Below are positions 8,801 through 23,783 of a stretch of 64,000 nucleotides of DNA, in pieces. This DNA is from SZAS-103 sp038316385 (GTDB taxonomy: Bacteria > Pseudomonadota > Gammaproteobacteria > Xanthomonadales > Xanthomonadaceae). The stretch lies in NCBI GenBank assembly GCA_038316385.1, contig JBBQAN010000005.1:62001-126000 (forward strand), given 5' to 3'. Numbering within the stretch: the stretch's first letter is position 1; each line of letters opens with the position of its first letter. The notes under the pieces are model-generated. The model saw nothing but the letters and a program-made list of their open reading frames with translations, was not told where the DNA came from and did not search any database. The translations under genes and the position numbers were made by a program.

Positions 8801-9997
8801 TTCGACGATCAGTTCCGCATTCTCGAAGGCGCGATCTATGCGCGTCTGCGAGGACAACTGATCGGCAAGGTCGCCAATGGCGGCCCTGCGGGCCTGAAGA
8901 AAGGCACCGAAATCACCGGCGATTACTTCGACAGCCTGAAGAAATCCGAAGTGTTCTCGTTGCGCATGAAGGATGAAGACGTCGCCGAGCAACTCGACCG
9001 TGCACAGAAGCAGATCGAAGTGCACCAGAAAGAATTCGACCGTCGCTTCACCGACAAGCGCGCCAAGATCACCGCTGGCGACGATCTCGCGCCCGGCATG
9101 CTCAAGATGGTCAAGGTGTACCTCGCCGTGAAGCGCCGTATCCAGCCGGGTGACAAGATGGCCGGACGCCACGGCAACAAGGGCGTGGTCTCCACCATCG
9201 TCCCGGTCGAGGACATGCCGCACATGGCCGACGGCACCACCGTCGATATCGTGCTCAATCCGCTCGGCGTGCCGAGCCGCATGAACATCGGCCAAGTTCT
9301 CGAGGTGCATTTGGGCTGGGCTGCGAAAGGTCTCGGCCACAAGATCCAGCGCATGCTCGACGCGCAAAACAAGGTCGCGGAACTGCGCAAATTCCTCGAT
9401 CAGATCTACAACCACGACCAGAAGCTGCACGGTCAGCGCGTGGACCTGGATGCGTTCAAGGATGCCGACCTGCTCGAGCTCGCGCGCAACCTGACCTCCG
9501 GCGTGCCGATGGCGACGCCGGTGTTCGACGGCGCGGACGAAGCCGAAATCAAGGCGATGCTGACACTAGCCGACTTGCCGACATCCGGGCAGACGCAGTT
9601 GTTCGATGGTCGCACCGGCGAGGCGTTCGAGCGCGAAGTGACGGTGGGCTACATGCACATGCTCAAGCTCAACCACCTCGTCGACGACAAGATGCACGCG
9701 CGGTCGACCGGCCCGTATTCGCTTGTTACCCAGCAGCCGCTGGGAGGCAAGGCGCAGTTCGGCGGTCAACGATTCGGCGAGATGGAAGTGTGGGCACTGG
9801 AAGCCTACGGCGCGTCGTACACGTTGCAGGAAATGCTCACCGTCAAGTCCGACGACGTGCAGGGCCGCAATCAGATGTACAAGAACATCGTCGATGGCGA
9901 GCACGAGATCACCGCGGGCATGCCCGAGTCGTTCAACGTGCTGGTCAAGGAAATCCGCTCGCTCGCGATCAATATGGAACTCGAGGAACACAAGTAA
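5816..9997 (+). CDS. rpoB: DNA-directed RNA polymerase subunit beta
   Basis: A 1393-residue beta subunit of RNA polymerase, somewhat longer than E. coli RpoB (1342). It begins like the family with YSFTEKKRIRKDFGKR. The rifampicin-binding cluster at about residues 542-570 reads SSQLSQFMDQNN then THKRRVSALGPGG, with the wild-type Asp, His and Ser residues, so no resistance change is seen. The catalytic-cleft segment KMAGRHGNKG lies in the C-terminal part. The ATG at 5816 has GAGGCGG about ten bases upstream; ATG 5825 would align with the E. coli start and is an alternative. Confidence 0.98.
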   Translation: MTTMTYSFTEKKRIRKDFGKRRTILEVPFLLAIQVDSYREFLQVRDAAGKEITAGKREDKGLHAALKSVFPITSYSGNAALEYVSYRLGEPAFDERECRNRGLSYGAPLRVTVRLVIYDRESPNKAIKYVKEQEVYMGELPLMTDNGTFIVNGTERVIVSQLHRSPGVFFDHDRGKTHSSGKLLYSARIIPYRGSWLDFEFDPKDGLFTRIDRRRKLPATILLRALGYNNEEMLRAFFEINTFHILKKEGVELELVPERLRGETLNFDLVAGGKTIVEAGKRITARHVKQLEQAKIAALEVPDEYLMGRILAHDVVDTKTGELLASANDEINETHLEKLRKAEIAAVGTLWVNDLDRGAYISNTLRIDPSKTQLDALVEIYRMMRPGEPPTKDAAQNLFYNLFFTFERYDLSGVGRMKFNRRVGRKEVIGSNVLYDAKYFGERTDENSKKLVQQHGDTSDILDVMRVLCEIRNGRGTVDDIDHLGNRRVRSVGEMAENVFRVGVVRVERAVKERLSMAEADDLTPQELINAKPVAAAVKEFFGSSQLSQFMDQNNPLSEVTHKRRVSALGPGGLTRERAGFEVRDVHPTHYGRVCTIETPEGPNIGLINSLAVFARTNRYGFLETPYRKVINGRVTDDVDYLSAIEENDYVIAQANSDIDAKSNLTAHFVTCRYQGESLLKPPSEVHFMDVSPMQTVSVAAALVPFLEHDDANRALMGANMQRQAVPTLRSEKPLVGTGIERAVARDSGVNTTALRGGVIDQVDAGRIVVRANEAEIGDNDAGVDIYTMVKYTRSNQNTCINQIPLVRVGDRVTRGDVLADGPSTDLGELALGQNMLVAFMPWNGYNFEDSILLSERVVQEDRYTTIHIEELTCPARDTKLGPEEITADIPNVSEMALGRLDESGVVYIGAEVRAGDILVGKVTPKGESQLTPEEKLLRAIFGEKASDVKDSSLRVPPGMDGTVIDVQVFTRDGIEKDKRARQIEEAEIKRVKQDFDDQFRILEGAIYARLRGQLIGKVANGGPAGLKKGTEITGDYFDSLKKSEVFSLRMKDEDVAEQLDRAQKQIEVHQKEFDRRFTDKRAKITAGDDLAPGMLKMVKVYLAVKRRIQPGDKMAGRHGNKGVVSTIVPVEDMPHMADGTTVDIVLNPLGVPSRMNIGQVLEVHLGWAAKGLGHKIQRMLDAQNKVAELRKFLDQIYNHDQKLHGQRVDLDAFKDADLLELARNLTSGVPMATPVFDGADEAEIKAMLTLADLPTSGQTQLFDGRTGEAFEREVTVGYMHMLKLNHLVDDKMHARSTGPYSLVTQQPLGGKAQFGGQRFGEMEVWALEAYGASYTLQEMLTVKSDDVQGRNQMYKNIVDGEHEITAGMPESFNVLVKEIRSLAINMELEEHK

Positions 9998-10011
9998 GGC
10001 AGATCTAAAAA

Positions 10012-10110
10012 CGGGAAACAGGAAACGGTCGACGCTAGCGCTCGACAGCTCTCAGGTTCTCCCGCTTCCCTGACTCTGACCCTTTCCGATTCCCAATTCC
10101 CGATTCCCGG
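10012..10110 (+). repeat. GGGAAT-type repeat between rpoB and rpoC
   Basis: The 121-base rpoB-rpoC gap carries CGGGAAACAGGAAACGG (10012-10028) and, near rpoC, three TTCCC repeats (CCGATTCCCAATTCCC, then GATTCCCGG; 10086-10110). The 3' arm reads as tandem GGGAATCGG units on the other strand. A central hairpin, GTCGACGC/GCG-C-TCGAC, is at 10028-10046. It belongs to the same repeat type as the element after tuf. It is probably a mobile or structural repeat tolerated inside an essential operon; the 3' arm ends beside the rpoC ribosome site GGAG. Confidence 0.55.
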
Positions 10111-10118
10111 AGAACAAA

Positions 10119-14330
<4,212 letters not shown>

Positions 14331-14386
14331 GTTTTCGTTTCACCAGTACGGCTGCGCCGTCCCCATGGACGGCCCACATACGAAAT

Positions 14387-14405
14387 GAGGGGCAGGATGC
14401 CCCTC
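14387..14405 (+). terminator. Hairpin after rpoC
   Basis: GAGGGGCA (14387-14394) pairs perfectly with TGCCCCTC (14398-14405) around GGA, with outer CGAA/TTCG flanks that can extend it. There is no T run, so termination would be weak or need another factor. It separates the rpoBC unit from the str promoter 52 bases downstream. Confidence 0.45.
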
Positions 14406-14456
14406 GTGTTCGAGATCAGGATGATCGTCGCCGACCTCATGGTCGACTGCCTGTCG

Positions 14457-14486
14457 TTGACAGGCAGTAAAGGCGCACGCTATAAT
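14457..14486 (+). promoter_or_regulatory. Perfect-consensus sigma70 promoter of the str operon
   Basis: TTGACA (14457-14462) and TATAAT (14481-14486) both match the sigma70 consensus fully, with an 18-base spacer. Transcription would start near 14493, about 100 bases before rpsL. It should drive rpsL-rpsG-fusA-tuf and may read on into the S10 cluster. A perfect match in both boxes fits the very high expression of these genes. Confidence 0.85.
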
Positions 14487-14495
14487 TATCTGCTT

Positions 14496-14520
14496 GGCAG
14501 GCCTGTTCACTCGGCCTGCC
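14496..14520 (+). promoter_or_regulatory. Stem-loop at the 5' end of the str mRNA
   Basis: GGCAGGCC (14496-14503) pairs perfectly with GGCCTGCC (14513-14520) around a 9-base loop, and TTATGTTTT follows. It starts within a few bases of the expected transcription start. A stem at the extreme 5' end could protect the mRNA from decay, and the following T-rich stretch also allows an attenuator reading. Confidence 0.5.
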
Positions 14521-14594
14521 TTATGTTTTCACACATGCTTCGCTGGATCGTATCTTCGTCCCGGCAAACACGCATCGACAGGTTCTCAGGATAC

Positions 14595-14972
14595 ATGACA
14601 ACGATCAACCAGCTCGTCCGCAAATCGCGTCGCTCGGTCAACGAGAAAAGCACGTCGCCGGCGCTTGCCAATTGCCCGCAACGTCGTGGCGTCTGCACGC
14701 GCGTCTATACGACGACTCCGAAGAAGCCGAACTCGGCGCTTCGCAAGGTCGCCAAGGTGCGCCTGACCAATGGCTTCGAAGTCATCAGCTACATCGGCGG
14801 CGAAGGCCACAACCTGCAGGAACACTCGGTCGTGCTGATTCGCGGCGGTCGCGTCAAGGATCTGCCGGGCGTGCGCTATCACACTGTGCGCGGCTCGCTG
14901 GATGCCGCCGGCGTGACCAAGCGTCGCCAGTCGCGCTCGAAGTACGGCGCCAAGCGCCCGAAGGCGAAGTAA
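14595..14972 (+). CDS. rpsL: 30S ribosomal protein S12
   Basis: A 125-residue S12, a decoding-centre protein. The start MTTINQLVRK matches the family; upstream in-frame codons back to 14385 would cross the promoter and are excluded. Lys43 in TPKKPNSALRK and Lys88 in GGRVKDLPGVRYH are the wild-type, streptomycin-sensitive residues. It is the first gene of the str operon. Confidence 0.98.
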   Translation: MTTINQLVRKSRRSVNEKSTSPALANCPQRRGVCTRVYTTTPKKPNSALRKVAKVRLTNGFEVISYIGGEGHNLQEHSVVLIRGGRVKDLPGVRYHTVRGSLDAAGVTKRRQSRSKYGAKRPKAK

Positions 14973-15063
14973 TCGATTTCTGCTTCTGATTCGCGCTGCA
15001 TGTAACCCGCTACAAACTTTCAGTCCGATTTCCAAACGTTCTTTTTAAAACCAGGCTCGCATC

Positions 15064-15531
15064 ATGTCCCGTAAAGGCTCACCCGGTATCCGCTCCGTTC
15101 TGCCAGACCCGAAGCACGGTAGCGAGATGGTCGCGCGCTTCATCAACATGGTGATGAAGAGCGGCAAAAAGTCGGTCGCTGAAAAAATCGTCTATGGCGC
15201 AATGGATGTCATCAGCGTCAAAAATCCTGCGACGCTCGAGTTGGTCGAGAAGGCGCTTGGCAATGTCGCGCCGTCCGTCGAAGTGAAGTCGCGTCGCGTC
15301 GGTGGCGCTACGTATCAAGTGCCGGTCGAAGTACGTTCGTCGCGTCGCAATGCGCTCGCGATGCGCTGGCTGATCGACTCCGCGCGCAAACGCGGCGAGA
15401 ACACCATGCCGCGCAAACTCGCAGCCGAATTGCTGGACGCTTCCGAGAACCGTGGCGGTGCCGTCAAGAAGCGCGAAGAGACCCATCGCATGGCGGAAGC
15501 CAACAAGGCGTTCTCGCACTTCCGCTGGTAA
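15064..15531 (+). CDS. rpsG: 30S ribosomal protein S7
   Basis: A 155-residue S7, which nucleates assembly of the 30S head and lines the E site. Family segments include RFINMVMKSGKKSVAEKIVYGA and VGGATYQVPVEVR. Second gene of the str operon, 91 bases after rpsL. In E. coli S7 represses the operon by binding the rpsL-rpsG gap; a matching site was not resolved here. Confidence 0.98.
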   Translation: MSRKGSPGIRSVLPDPKHGSEMVARFINMVMKSGKKSVAEKIVYGAMDVISVKNPATLELVEKALGNVAPSVEVKSRRVGGATYQVPVEVRSSRRNALAMRWLIDSARKRGENTMPRKLAAELLDASENRGGAVKKREETHRMAEANKAFSHFRW

Positions 15532-15591
15532 TAAAAACTTTGCTGAGCGCGAAATATTCCGCGCACGCATTCGCAATCAGAGAGAAATCAA

Positions 15592-17712
<2,121 letters not shown>

Positions 17713-17788
17713 AGCGCATAACGCATCACGCCTGATTTGAACAAGAAAAATACGAACCAACAACTTCAGATTCCAAAGGTAGAAGATC

Positions 17789-18979
<1,191 letters not shown>

Positions 18980-18993
18980 TCGATTTGCAAGCA

Positions 18994-19016
18994 GGCGGTG
19001 ATGAAAAGTCGCCGCC
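18994..19016 (+). promoter_or_regulatory. Stem-loop upstream of rpsJ
   Basis: GGCGGTGA (18994-19001) pairs with TCGCCGCC (19009-19016), with one G-U pair, around a 7-base loop. It fills most of the 75-base gap between tuf and rpsJ. The long E. coli S10 leader with its L4 site is absent, so any control at this junction must use this short stem. Role inferred. Confidence 0.4.
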
Positions 19017-19054
19017 GTACAAAACAAAACGCTCTTTCATACAAGGCAACAGCC

Positions 19055-19366
19055 ATGGCTGACCAGAAAATCCGCATCCGGTTGAAGGCGTACGACTATC
19101 GCCTGATCGACCGTTCCGCCAGCGAAATCGTGGAAACCGCCAAGCGCACGGGTGCGCAGGTGCGTGGTCCGATTCCGCTGCCGACCAAGATTGAGCGTTA
19201 CACCATCCTGGTTTCTCCGCACGTCGATAAAGATGCGCGCGACCAGTACGAAACCCGTACGCACAAGCGCGTACTCGACATCATCGATCCGAACGACAAG
19301 ACCGTCGACGCATTGATGAAGCTCGAGCTCGCTGCTGGTGTCGACGTCCAGATCAAACTGTACTGA
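19055..19366 (+). CDS. rpsJ: 30S ribosomal protein S10 (NusE)
   Basis: A 103-residue S10, also the antitermination factor NusE that contacts NusG. It begins ADQKIRIRLKAYDYRLID, and the length matches the family exactly. In-frame codons further upstream are rejected because they do not align with S10. It opens the S10 operon only 75 bases after tuf, so the str and S10 units are joined here. Confidence 0.98.
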   Translation: MADQKIRIRLKAYDYRLIDRSASEIVETAKRTGAQVRGPIPLPTKIERYTILVSPHVDKDARDQYETRTHKRVLDIIDPNDKTVDALMKLELAAGVDVQIKLY

Positions 19367-19376
19367 GGCCGACGAC

Positions 19377-20015
19377 ATGAGCATTGGTATCGTAGGCCGC
19401 AAGTGCGGCATGAGCAGGCTCTTCACCGAGGATGGCCGTTCCATTCCCGTGACCCTGATCGAAGCAAGCCCGAACCGCATCACCCAGGTGAAGACGGTCG
19501 AAACTGATGGCTACACCGCTGTGCAGGTCACCGCCGGCAAGAAGCGCGCCGCGCTGATCAACAAGCCGTTGTCTGGCCACTACGCGAACGCGAAAGTGGA
19601 AGGCGGTCGTGGCTTGTGGGAATTCCGAGTTGAGGCCGGCAAGATCGACGACTATCAGGTCGGCGGCGAAATCAAGGCCGACATCTTTGCAGTCGGACAG
19701 ATTGTTGACGTGCAGGGCATCACCAAGGGCAAGGGTTTCCAAGGCACGATCAAGCGCTGGAATTTCAGCATGGGTGACGCGACGCACGGCAACTCGCTGT
19801 CGCATCGCTCGCCCGGCTCGATCGGCCAGCGCCAGACGCCAGGCCGCGTGTTCCCGGGCAAAAAGATGTCCGGCCAGATGGGTAACGTGCGTCAGAGCTC
19901 GATGAATCTGGAAGTAGTACAGGTGGATCTCGAACGTGGCTTGATCGCCATCAAGGGTTCTGTTCCGGGCGCGCCAGGCGGAAACGTCATCGTCCGTCCA
20001 GCGGCCAAGGGTTGA
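19377..20015 (+). CDS. rplC: 50S ribosomal protein L3
   Basis: A 212-residue L3, an early-assembly protein that reaches the peptidyl-transferase centre. It begins SIGIVGRKCGMSRLF and contains the conserved SHRSPGSIGQ and GKKMSGQMGN segments. The ATG is 11 bases after the rpsJ stop. Confidence 0.98.
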   Translation: MSIGIVGRKCGMSRLFTEDGRSIPVTLIEASPNRITQVKTVETDGYTAVQVTAGKKRAALINKPLSGHYANAKVEGGRGLWEFRVEAGKIDDYQVGGEIKADIFAVGQIVDVQGITKGKGFQGTIKRWNFSMGDATHGNSLSHRSPGSIGQRQTPGRVFPGKKMSGQMGNVRQSSMNLEVVQVDLERGLIAIKGSVPGAPGGNVIVRPAAKG

Positions 20016-20026
20016 GGAGTCAGATC

Positions 20027-20635
20027 ATGGAACTCGCCGTCATCGGCAGCGCCAAACACAAGCATCTCGCCGTAGCTGACGAGATCTTCGGGCGCGCCTT
20101 CAGCCAGGATCTAGTGCATCAGGTCGTCGTTGCCTATCGCAACGCCGGTCGTGCCGGAACCAAGGCGCAGAAAACCCGTGCCGAAGTCAGGGGCACGACC
20201 AAGAAATCCAAGAAGCAGAAAGGCGGCGGCGCGCGTCATGGCGCGTTGACGGCTCCGATTTTCATCGGCGGCGGTGTCACCTTTGCCGCCAAGCCGCGCA
20301 GCTTCGAACAGAAGGTCAACCGTAAGATGTATCGCGCGGCGATCAGCACAATCTTGTCCGAGCTCAATCGTCAGGGCCGCTTGAAGATTGTCGAGACGTT
20401 CGATATCGAACAGCCTAAGACGAAGGAGCTGATTGCCAAGCTTGCATCGCTTGAGGTTGATCGTCCGTTGATCGTCACCGAGTCCGGCAGCGAAGCGTTG
20501 TATCTCGCCGCCCGTAATATTCCGTATGTGGAAGTGCGTGACGTGCAGGGCATGGATCCGGCATCGCTGGTCGGCGCGCACAGCGTGATCATGACCTCCG
20601 ATGCGGTGAAGAAGATCGAGGAGTGGCTGGCATGA
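20027..20635 (+). CDS. rplD: 50S ribosomal protein L4
   Basis: A 202-residue L4, which lines the exit tunnel and in E. coli represses the S10 operon. Visible features are the basic loop segment with KKSKKQKGGGARHG and the C-terminal domain. GAGGAG lies just upstream of the ATG. Its TGA overlaps the rplW ATG by 4 bases, indicating coupled translation. Confidence 0.98.
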   Translation: MELAVIGSAKHKHLAVADEIFGRAFSQDLVHQVVVAYRNAGRAGTKAQKTRAEVRGTTKKSKKQKGGGARHGALTAPIFIGGGVTFAAKPRSFEQKVNRKMYRAAISTILSELNRQGRLKIVETFDIEQPKTKELIAKLASLEVDRPLIVTESGSEALYLAARNIPYVEVRDVQGMDPASLVGAHSVIMTSDAVKKIEEWLA

Positions 20636-20928
20636 GCGACCTGAAATATCTTTCGGTCATCCGCGCTCCGCGCGTGTCCGAAAAAACCGCGCGGCTGCAG
20701 GAAGTGTCGAACCAGTACGTGTTCGAAGTTTCCAAAACCGCCACCAAGTCCGACGTGAAGTCGGCGGTGGAGCAGCTGTTCAACGTCAAAGTCGAGTCGG
20801 TCAACGTGTTGAACGTCAAGGGCAAGATCAAGTCCTTCCGTTCACGTGAAGGTCGGCGCGGTGACTGGCGCAAGGCATACGTTCGCTTGGCCGAAGGCCA
20901 GACGATCGACGTGATGGCCAAGGCCTGA
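20632..20928 (+). CDS. rplW: 50S ribosomal protein L23
   Basis: A 98-residue L23, located at the tunnel exit and a docking site for trigger factor and SRP. Conserved segments are IRAPRVSEKT and FNVKVESVNVLNVKGK. The ATG at 20632 overlaps the rplD stop as ATGA and fits the family length better than an earlier in-frame codon. Confidence 0.97.
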   Translation: MSDLKYLSVIRAPRVSEKTARLQEVSNQYVFEVSKTATKSDVKSAVEQLFNVKVESVNVLNVKGKIKSFRSREGRRGDWRKAYVRLAEGQTIDVMAKA

Positions 20929-20942
20929 GGCAGGAACGACCC

Positions 20943-21770
20943 ATGGCACTGATGACATTCAAACCGACTTCGCCTGGCCGCCGCGCCATGGTGCGGGTGA
21001 GCACGGATACCCTGCACAAGGGCGAGCCGTACCAGCCGCTGCTCGAGAAGCAGAGCCGCAATGGTGGCCGCAACCACCATGGCCGGATCACCACGCGCCA
21101 CATCGGCGGCGGACACAAGCAGCATTACCGCATCATCGATTTCAAGCGCGACAAGGTCGGTATCCCGGCGCGCGTTGAAACGGTGGAATACGATCCCAAC
21201 CGCACCGCGAACATCGCGTTGCTGTGCTACGCCGACGGCGAGCGCCGCTACATCATCGCGCCGCGTGGCGTGGCGGTGGGCGACCAGGTGATCGCGGGTC
21301 ACGATGCACCGATCAAGGTCGGCAACACGCTGCCACTGCGCAACATCCCGGTCGGTTCGACCGTGCATTGTGTCGAGATGAAGCCGGGCAAGGGCGCGCA
21401 AATTGCCCGCAGCGCCGGTGCATCGGTGCAACTGGTTGCACGCGAACAGGGTTATGCAACGTTGCGCCTGCGTTCGGGCGAAATGCGCCGCGTACCTGGT
21501 GAATGCTGCGCAACCATCGGCGAAGTCGGCAACGGCGAGCATAGCCTGCGCAAGATCGGCAAGGCCGGCGCCAAGCGCTGGTTGGGCATCCGCCCGACCG
21601 TCCGCGGCGCGGCCATGAACCCGGTTGACCATCCACACGGCGGTGGTGAGGCGCGTGCAGGCCAAGGCAATCCGCATCCGGTTTCCCCGTGGGGTACGCC
21701 GGCCAAGGGTTACAAGACGCGCAACAACAAGCGCACCCAGAAGTTCATCGTGCGCGACAGGCGGAGCTAA
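20943..21770 (+). CDS. rplB: 50S ribosomal protein L2
   Basis: A 275-residue L2, needed for subunit association and peptidyl transfer. Family signatures are NGGRNHHGRITTRHIGGGHK and NPVDHPHGGGEARA, the latter including the conserved histidine near the active centre. Fifth gene of the S10 operon. Confidence 0.98.
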   Translation: MALMTFKPTSPGRRAMVRVSTDTLHKGEPYQPLLEKQSRNGGRNHHGRITTRHIGGGHKQHYRIIDFKRDKVGIPARVETVEYDPNRTANIALLCYADGERRYIIAPRGVAVGDQVIAGHDAPIKVGNTLPLRNIPVGSTVHCVEMKPGKGAQIARSAGASVQLVAREQGYATLRLRSGEMRRVPGECCATIGEVGNGEHSLRKIGKAGAKRWLGIRPTVRGAAMNPVDHPHGGGEARAGQGNPHPVSPWGTPAKGYKTRNNKRTQKFIVRDRRS

Positions 21771-21776
21771 CAAGAC

Positions 21777-22055
21777 ATGGCACGTTCACTCAAGAAAGGC
21801 CCGTTCGTCGATCACCACCTGTTGAAAAAGGTGGAAGCGAATACTGGCAGCAAGAAGCCGATCAAGACCTGGTCGCGGCGTTCGATGATCCTTCCTGAAA
21901 TGGTCGGCATGACGATCGCGATCCACAACGGCAAGGCGCACATCCCGGTGCTGGTCAACGAGAACATGGTCGGGCACAAGCTCGGCGAGTTCGCGATGAC
22001 CCGCGTGTTCAAGAGTCATGGCGGCGACAAGAAAGCCGCGGCGGCATCCAAGTGA
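21777..22055 (+). CDS. rpsS: 30S ribosomal protein S19
   Basis: A 92-residue S19 of the 30S head. It begins ARSLKKGPFVDHHLLKKV and contains TWSRRSMILPEMVG and HNGKAHIPV. It is six bases after rplB. Its TGA overlaps a possible GTG start of rplV. Confidence 0.98.
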   Translation: MARSLKKGPFVDHHLLKKVEANTGSKKPIKTWSRRSMILPEMVGMTIAIHNGKAHIPVLVNENMVGHKLGEFAMTRVFKSHGGDKKAAAASK

Positions 22056-22063
22056 GTACGGCC

Positions 22064-22402
22064 ATGGAAGCGAAAGCCATCCTGCGCAGCGCGCGCATCT
22101 CCCCGCAAAAGGCCCGCCTCGTGGCGGACCAGGTGCGCGGCATGCCGGTCGCGCGCGCCAGCGACCTGCTGCAATTCAGCGACAAGAAAGCCGCGCACAT
22201 GATCCGCAAGGTGTTGATGTCGGCGATCTCGAACGCCGAGAACAATCAGGGCGCGGACGTGGACGACCTCAAGGTCGCGAGCGTCTTCGTCGACGAAGGC
22301 CCGATGTTGAAGCGCTTCATGGCGCGCGCGAAAGGTCGCGGCACACGCATTCTGAAACGCACCAGTCACATCACTGTTGTTGTTGGCGCGGGGAAAAACT
22401 AA
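22064..22402 (+). CDS. rplV: 50S ribosomal protein L22
   Basis: A 112-residue L22, whose beta hairpin lines the exit tunnel. It begins MEAKAILRSARISPQKARLV and ends with the conserved GRGTRILKRTSHIT hairpin. The ATG at 22064 is chosen by alignment with the family. A GTG at 22052, overlapping the rpsS stop as GTGA, would add four residues and is also possible. The stop overlaps the rpsC ATG by one base (TAATG). Confidence 0.95.
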   Translation: MEAKAILRSARISPQKARLVADQVRGMPVARASDLLQFSDKKAAHMIRKVLMSAISNAENNQGADVDDLKVASVFVDEGPMLKRFMARAKGRGTRILKRTSHITVVVGAGKN

Positions 22403-23157
22403 TGGGTCATAAAGTCCATCCGACCGGCATCCGCCTTGGCATTTCCAAGGACTGGAATTCCAAGTGGTTCGCCAACAAGCGTCTGTACGCCGAATACCTG
22501 GTCGCTGACCTCAAGGTTCGCGAGATGTTGCGCAAGCGCCTCGCGCAGGCCGGGATCTCGAAGATCCTGATCGAGCGTCCGGCCAAGACCGCACGCGTCA
22601 CCATCCACAGCGCCCGTCCGGGCGTGGTGATCGGCAAGCGTGGCGAAGACATCGAGAAACTGCGCAAGGACGTCTCCGACGTCATGGGCGTTCCGGCGCA
22701 CATCAATGTCGCTGAAGTGCGCAAGCCCGAACTTGACGCGCAGCTGGTCGCGGAATCCATTGCGCAGCAGCTTGAGCGCCGCATCATGTTCCGCCGCGCG
22801 ATGAAGCGCGCCGTCGGCAACGCGATGCGCTTGGGTGCGCTGGGCATCAAGGTCAATGTTGGCGGCCGTTTGAATGGTGCCGAGATTGCGCGTTCGGAGT
22901 GGTACCGCGAGGGTCGCGTGCCGCTGCACACGCTGCGCGCCGACATTGACTACGGTTTCGCCGAGGCCAAGACGACGTACGGCATCATCGGCGTGAAAGT
23001 GTGGGTGTATCGCGGCGAGATTTTCGACTTCTCGGCGGTCGGCCAGGAGAAGGCAAGCGATGAACAATCGCCGCGTCCGCCGCGTCGTGATGATCAGCCG
23101 CGTCCGCCACGCCGCGACGATAAGCCGCGTGCGGCACGCCCGGCGAAGAGGGAGTAA
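22402..23157 (+). CDS. rpsC: 30S ribosomal protein S3 with charged C-terminal tail
   Basis: A 251-residue S3, part of the mRNA entry tunnel and its helicase activity. The KH domain motif GVVIGKRGEDI is at residues 74-84. The last ~33 residues (219-251) form an Arg/Pro/Asp-rich tail with two RPPRRDD units, longer than the tail of E. coli S3 (233 residues in all). The ATG at 22402 overlaps the rplV stop; upstream in-frame codons lie inside rplV and are rejected. Confidence 0.97.
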   Translation: MGHKVHPTGIRLGISKDWNSKWFANKRLYAEYLVADLKVREMLRKRLAQAGISKILIERPAKTARVTIHSARPGVVIGKRGEDIEKLRKDVSDVMGVPAHINVAEVRKPELDAQLVAESIAQQLERRIMFRRAMKRAVGNAMRLGALGIKVNVGGRLNGAEIARSEWYREGRVPLHTLRADIDYGFAEAKTTYGIIGVKVWVYRGEIFDFSAVGQEKASDEQSPRPPRRDDQPRPPRRDDKPRAARPAKRE

Positions 23158-23160
23158 ATC

Positions 23161-23574
23161 ATGCTGCAACCAAAACGCACCAAATACCGCAAAATGTTCA
23201 AGGGCCGTAACGATGGCTTGAGCTGGAGCGGCGCAGCAGTCAGCTTCGGAGAGTACGGTCTCAAGGCCACCTCGCATGGGCAGTTGACCGCACGCCAGGT
23301 CGAGGCGGCGCGCCGCAGCATTAGCCGCTACGTCAAGCGCGGCGGCAAGCTGTGGATCCGCATCTTCCCGGACAAGCCGGTTACCAAAAAGCCTATTGAA
23401 GTTCGAATGGGCGCCGGCAAGGGCAACGTCGAATACTGGGTTGCGCAGATCAAGCCAGGTCGCGTGTTGTACGAAATGGAAGGCGTTGATGAAGCCACGG
23501 CGCGCGAAGCGTTCCGTCTGGCCTCGGCCAAGCTCTCCGTAAAAACCACCTTCGTAACCCGCACGGTGCGCTGA
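23161..23574 (+). CDS. rplP: 50S ribosomal protein L16
   Basis: A 137-residue L16 next to the A-site tRNA. It begins MLQPKRTKYRKMFKGRN and contains GKLWIRIFPDKPVTKKP and RMGAGKGNVEYWVA. The arginine of the KPIEVRMGAGKG segment, hydroxylated by YcfD/RoxA in E. coli, is present. The stop overlaps rpmC by one base. Confidence 0.98.
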   Translation: MLQPKRTKYRKMFKGRNDGLSWSGAAVSFGEYGLKATSHGQLTARQVEAARRSISRYVKRGGKLWIRIFPDKPVTKKPIEVRMGAGKGNVEYWVAQIKPGRVLYEMEGVDEATAREAFRLASAKLSVKTTFVTRTVR

Positions 23575-23783
23575 TGGAACTCAAGGAATTGAAGCAGAAA
23601 TCCGCGGCCGAGCTTACCGCCCATTTGACCGACCTGCACAAGGAGCAGTTTTCGCTCCGCATGCAAAAGGCCACCGGGCAGTTGAAGCCGACCCATCAAA
23701 TCCGGCAGGTACGCCGCGAGATCGCTCGCGTCAATACTGTGCTGGTCGGCAAGCAAGCCGCGCATACAGGGCTCAAGCCATGA
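23574..23783 (+). CDS. rpmC: 50S ribosomal protein L29
   Basis: A 69-residue L29, a two-helix protein near the tunnel exit. It begins MELKELKQKSAAELTAHL and contains QIRQVRREIARVNTVL. The ATG overlaps the rplP stop (TGATG), and its own stop overlaps the rpsQ start by four bases. Confidence 0.97.
   Translation: MELKELKQKSAAELTAHLTDLHKEQFSLRMQKATGQLKPTHQIRQVRREIARVNTVLVGKQAAHTGLKP

Noticed and set aside
14385..14594. In-frame N-terminal extension of rpsL
   Set aside because: It would run through the consensus promoter and the 5' stem, and S12 aligns from 14595.
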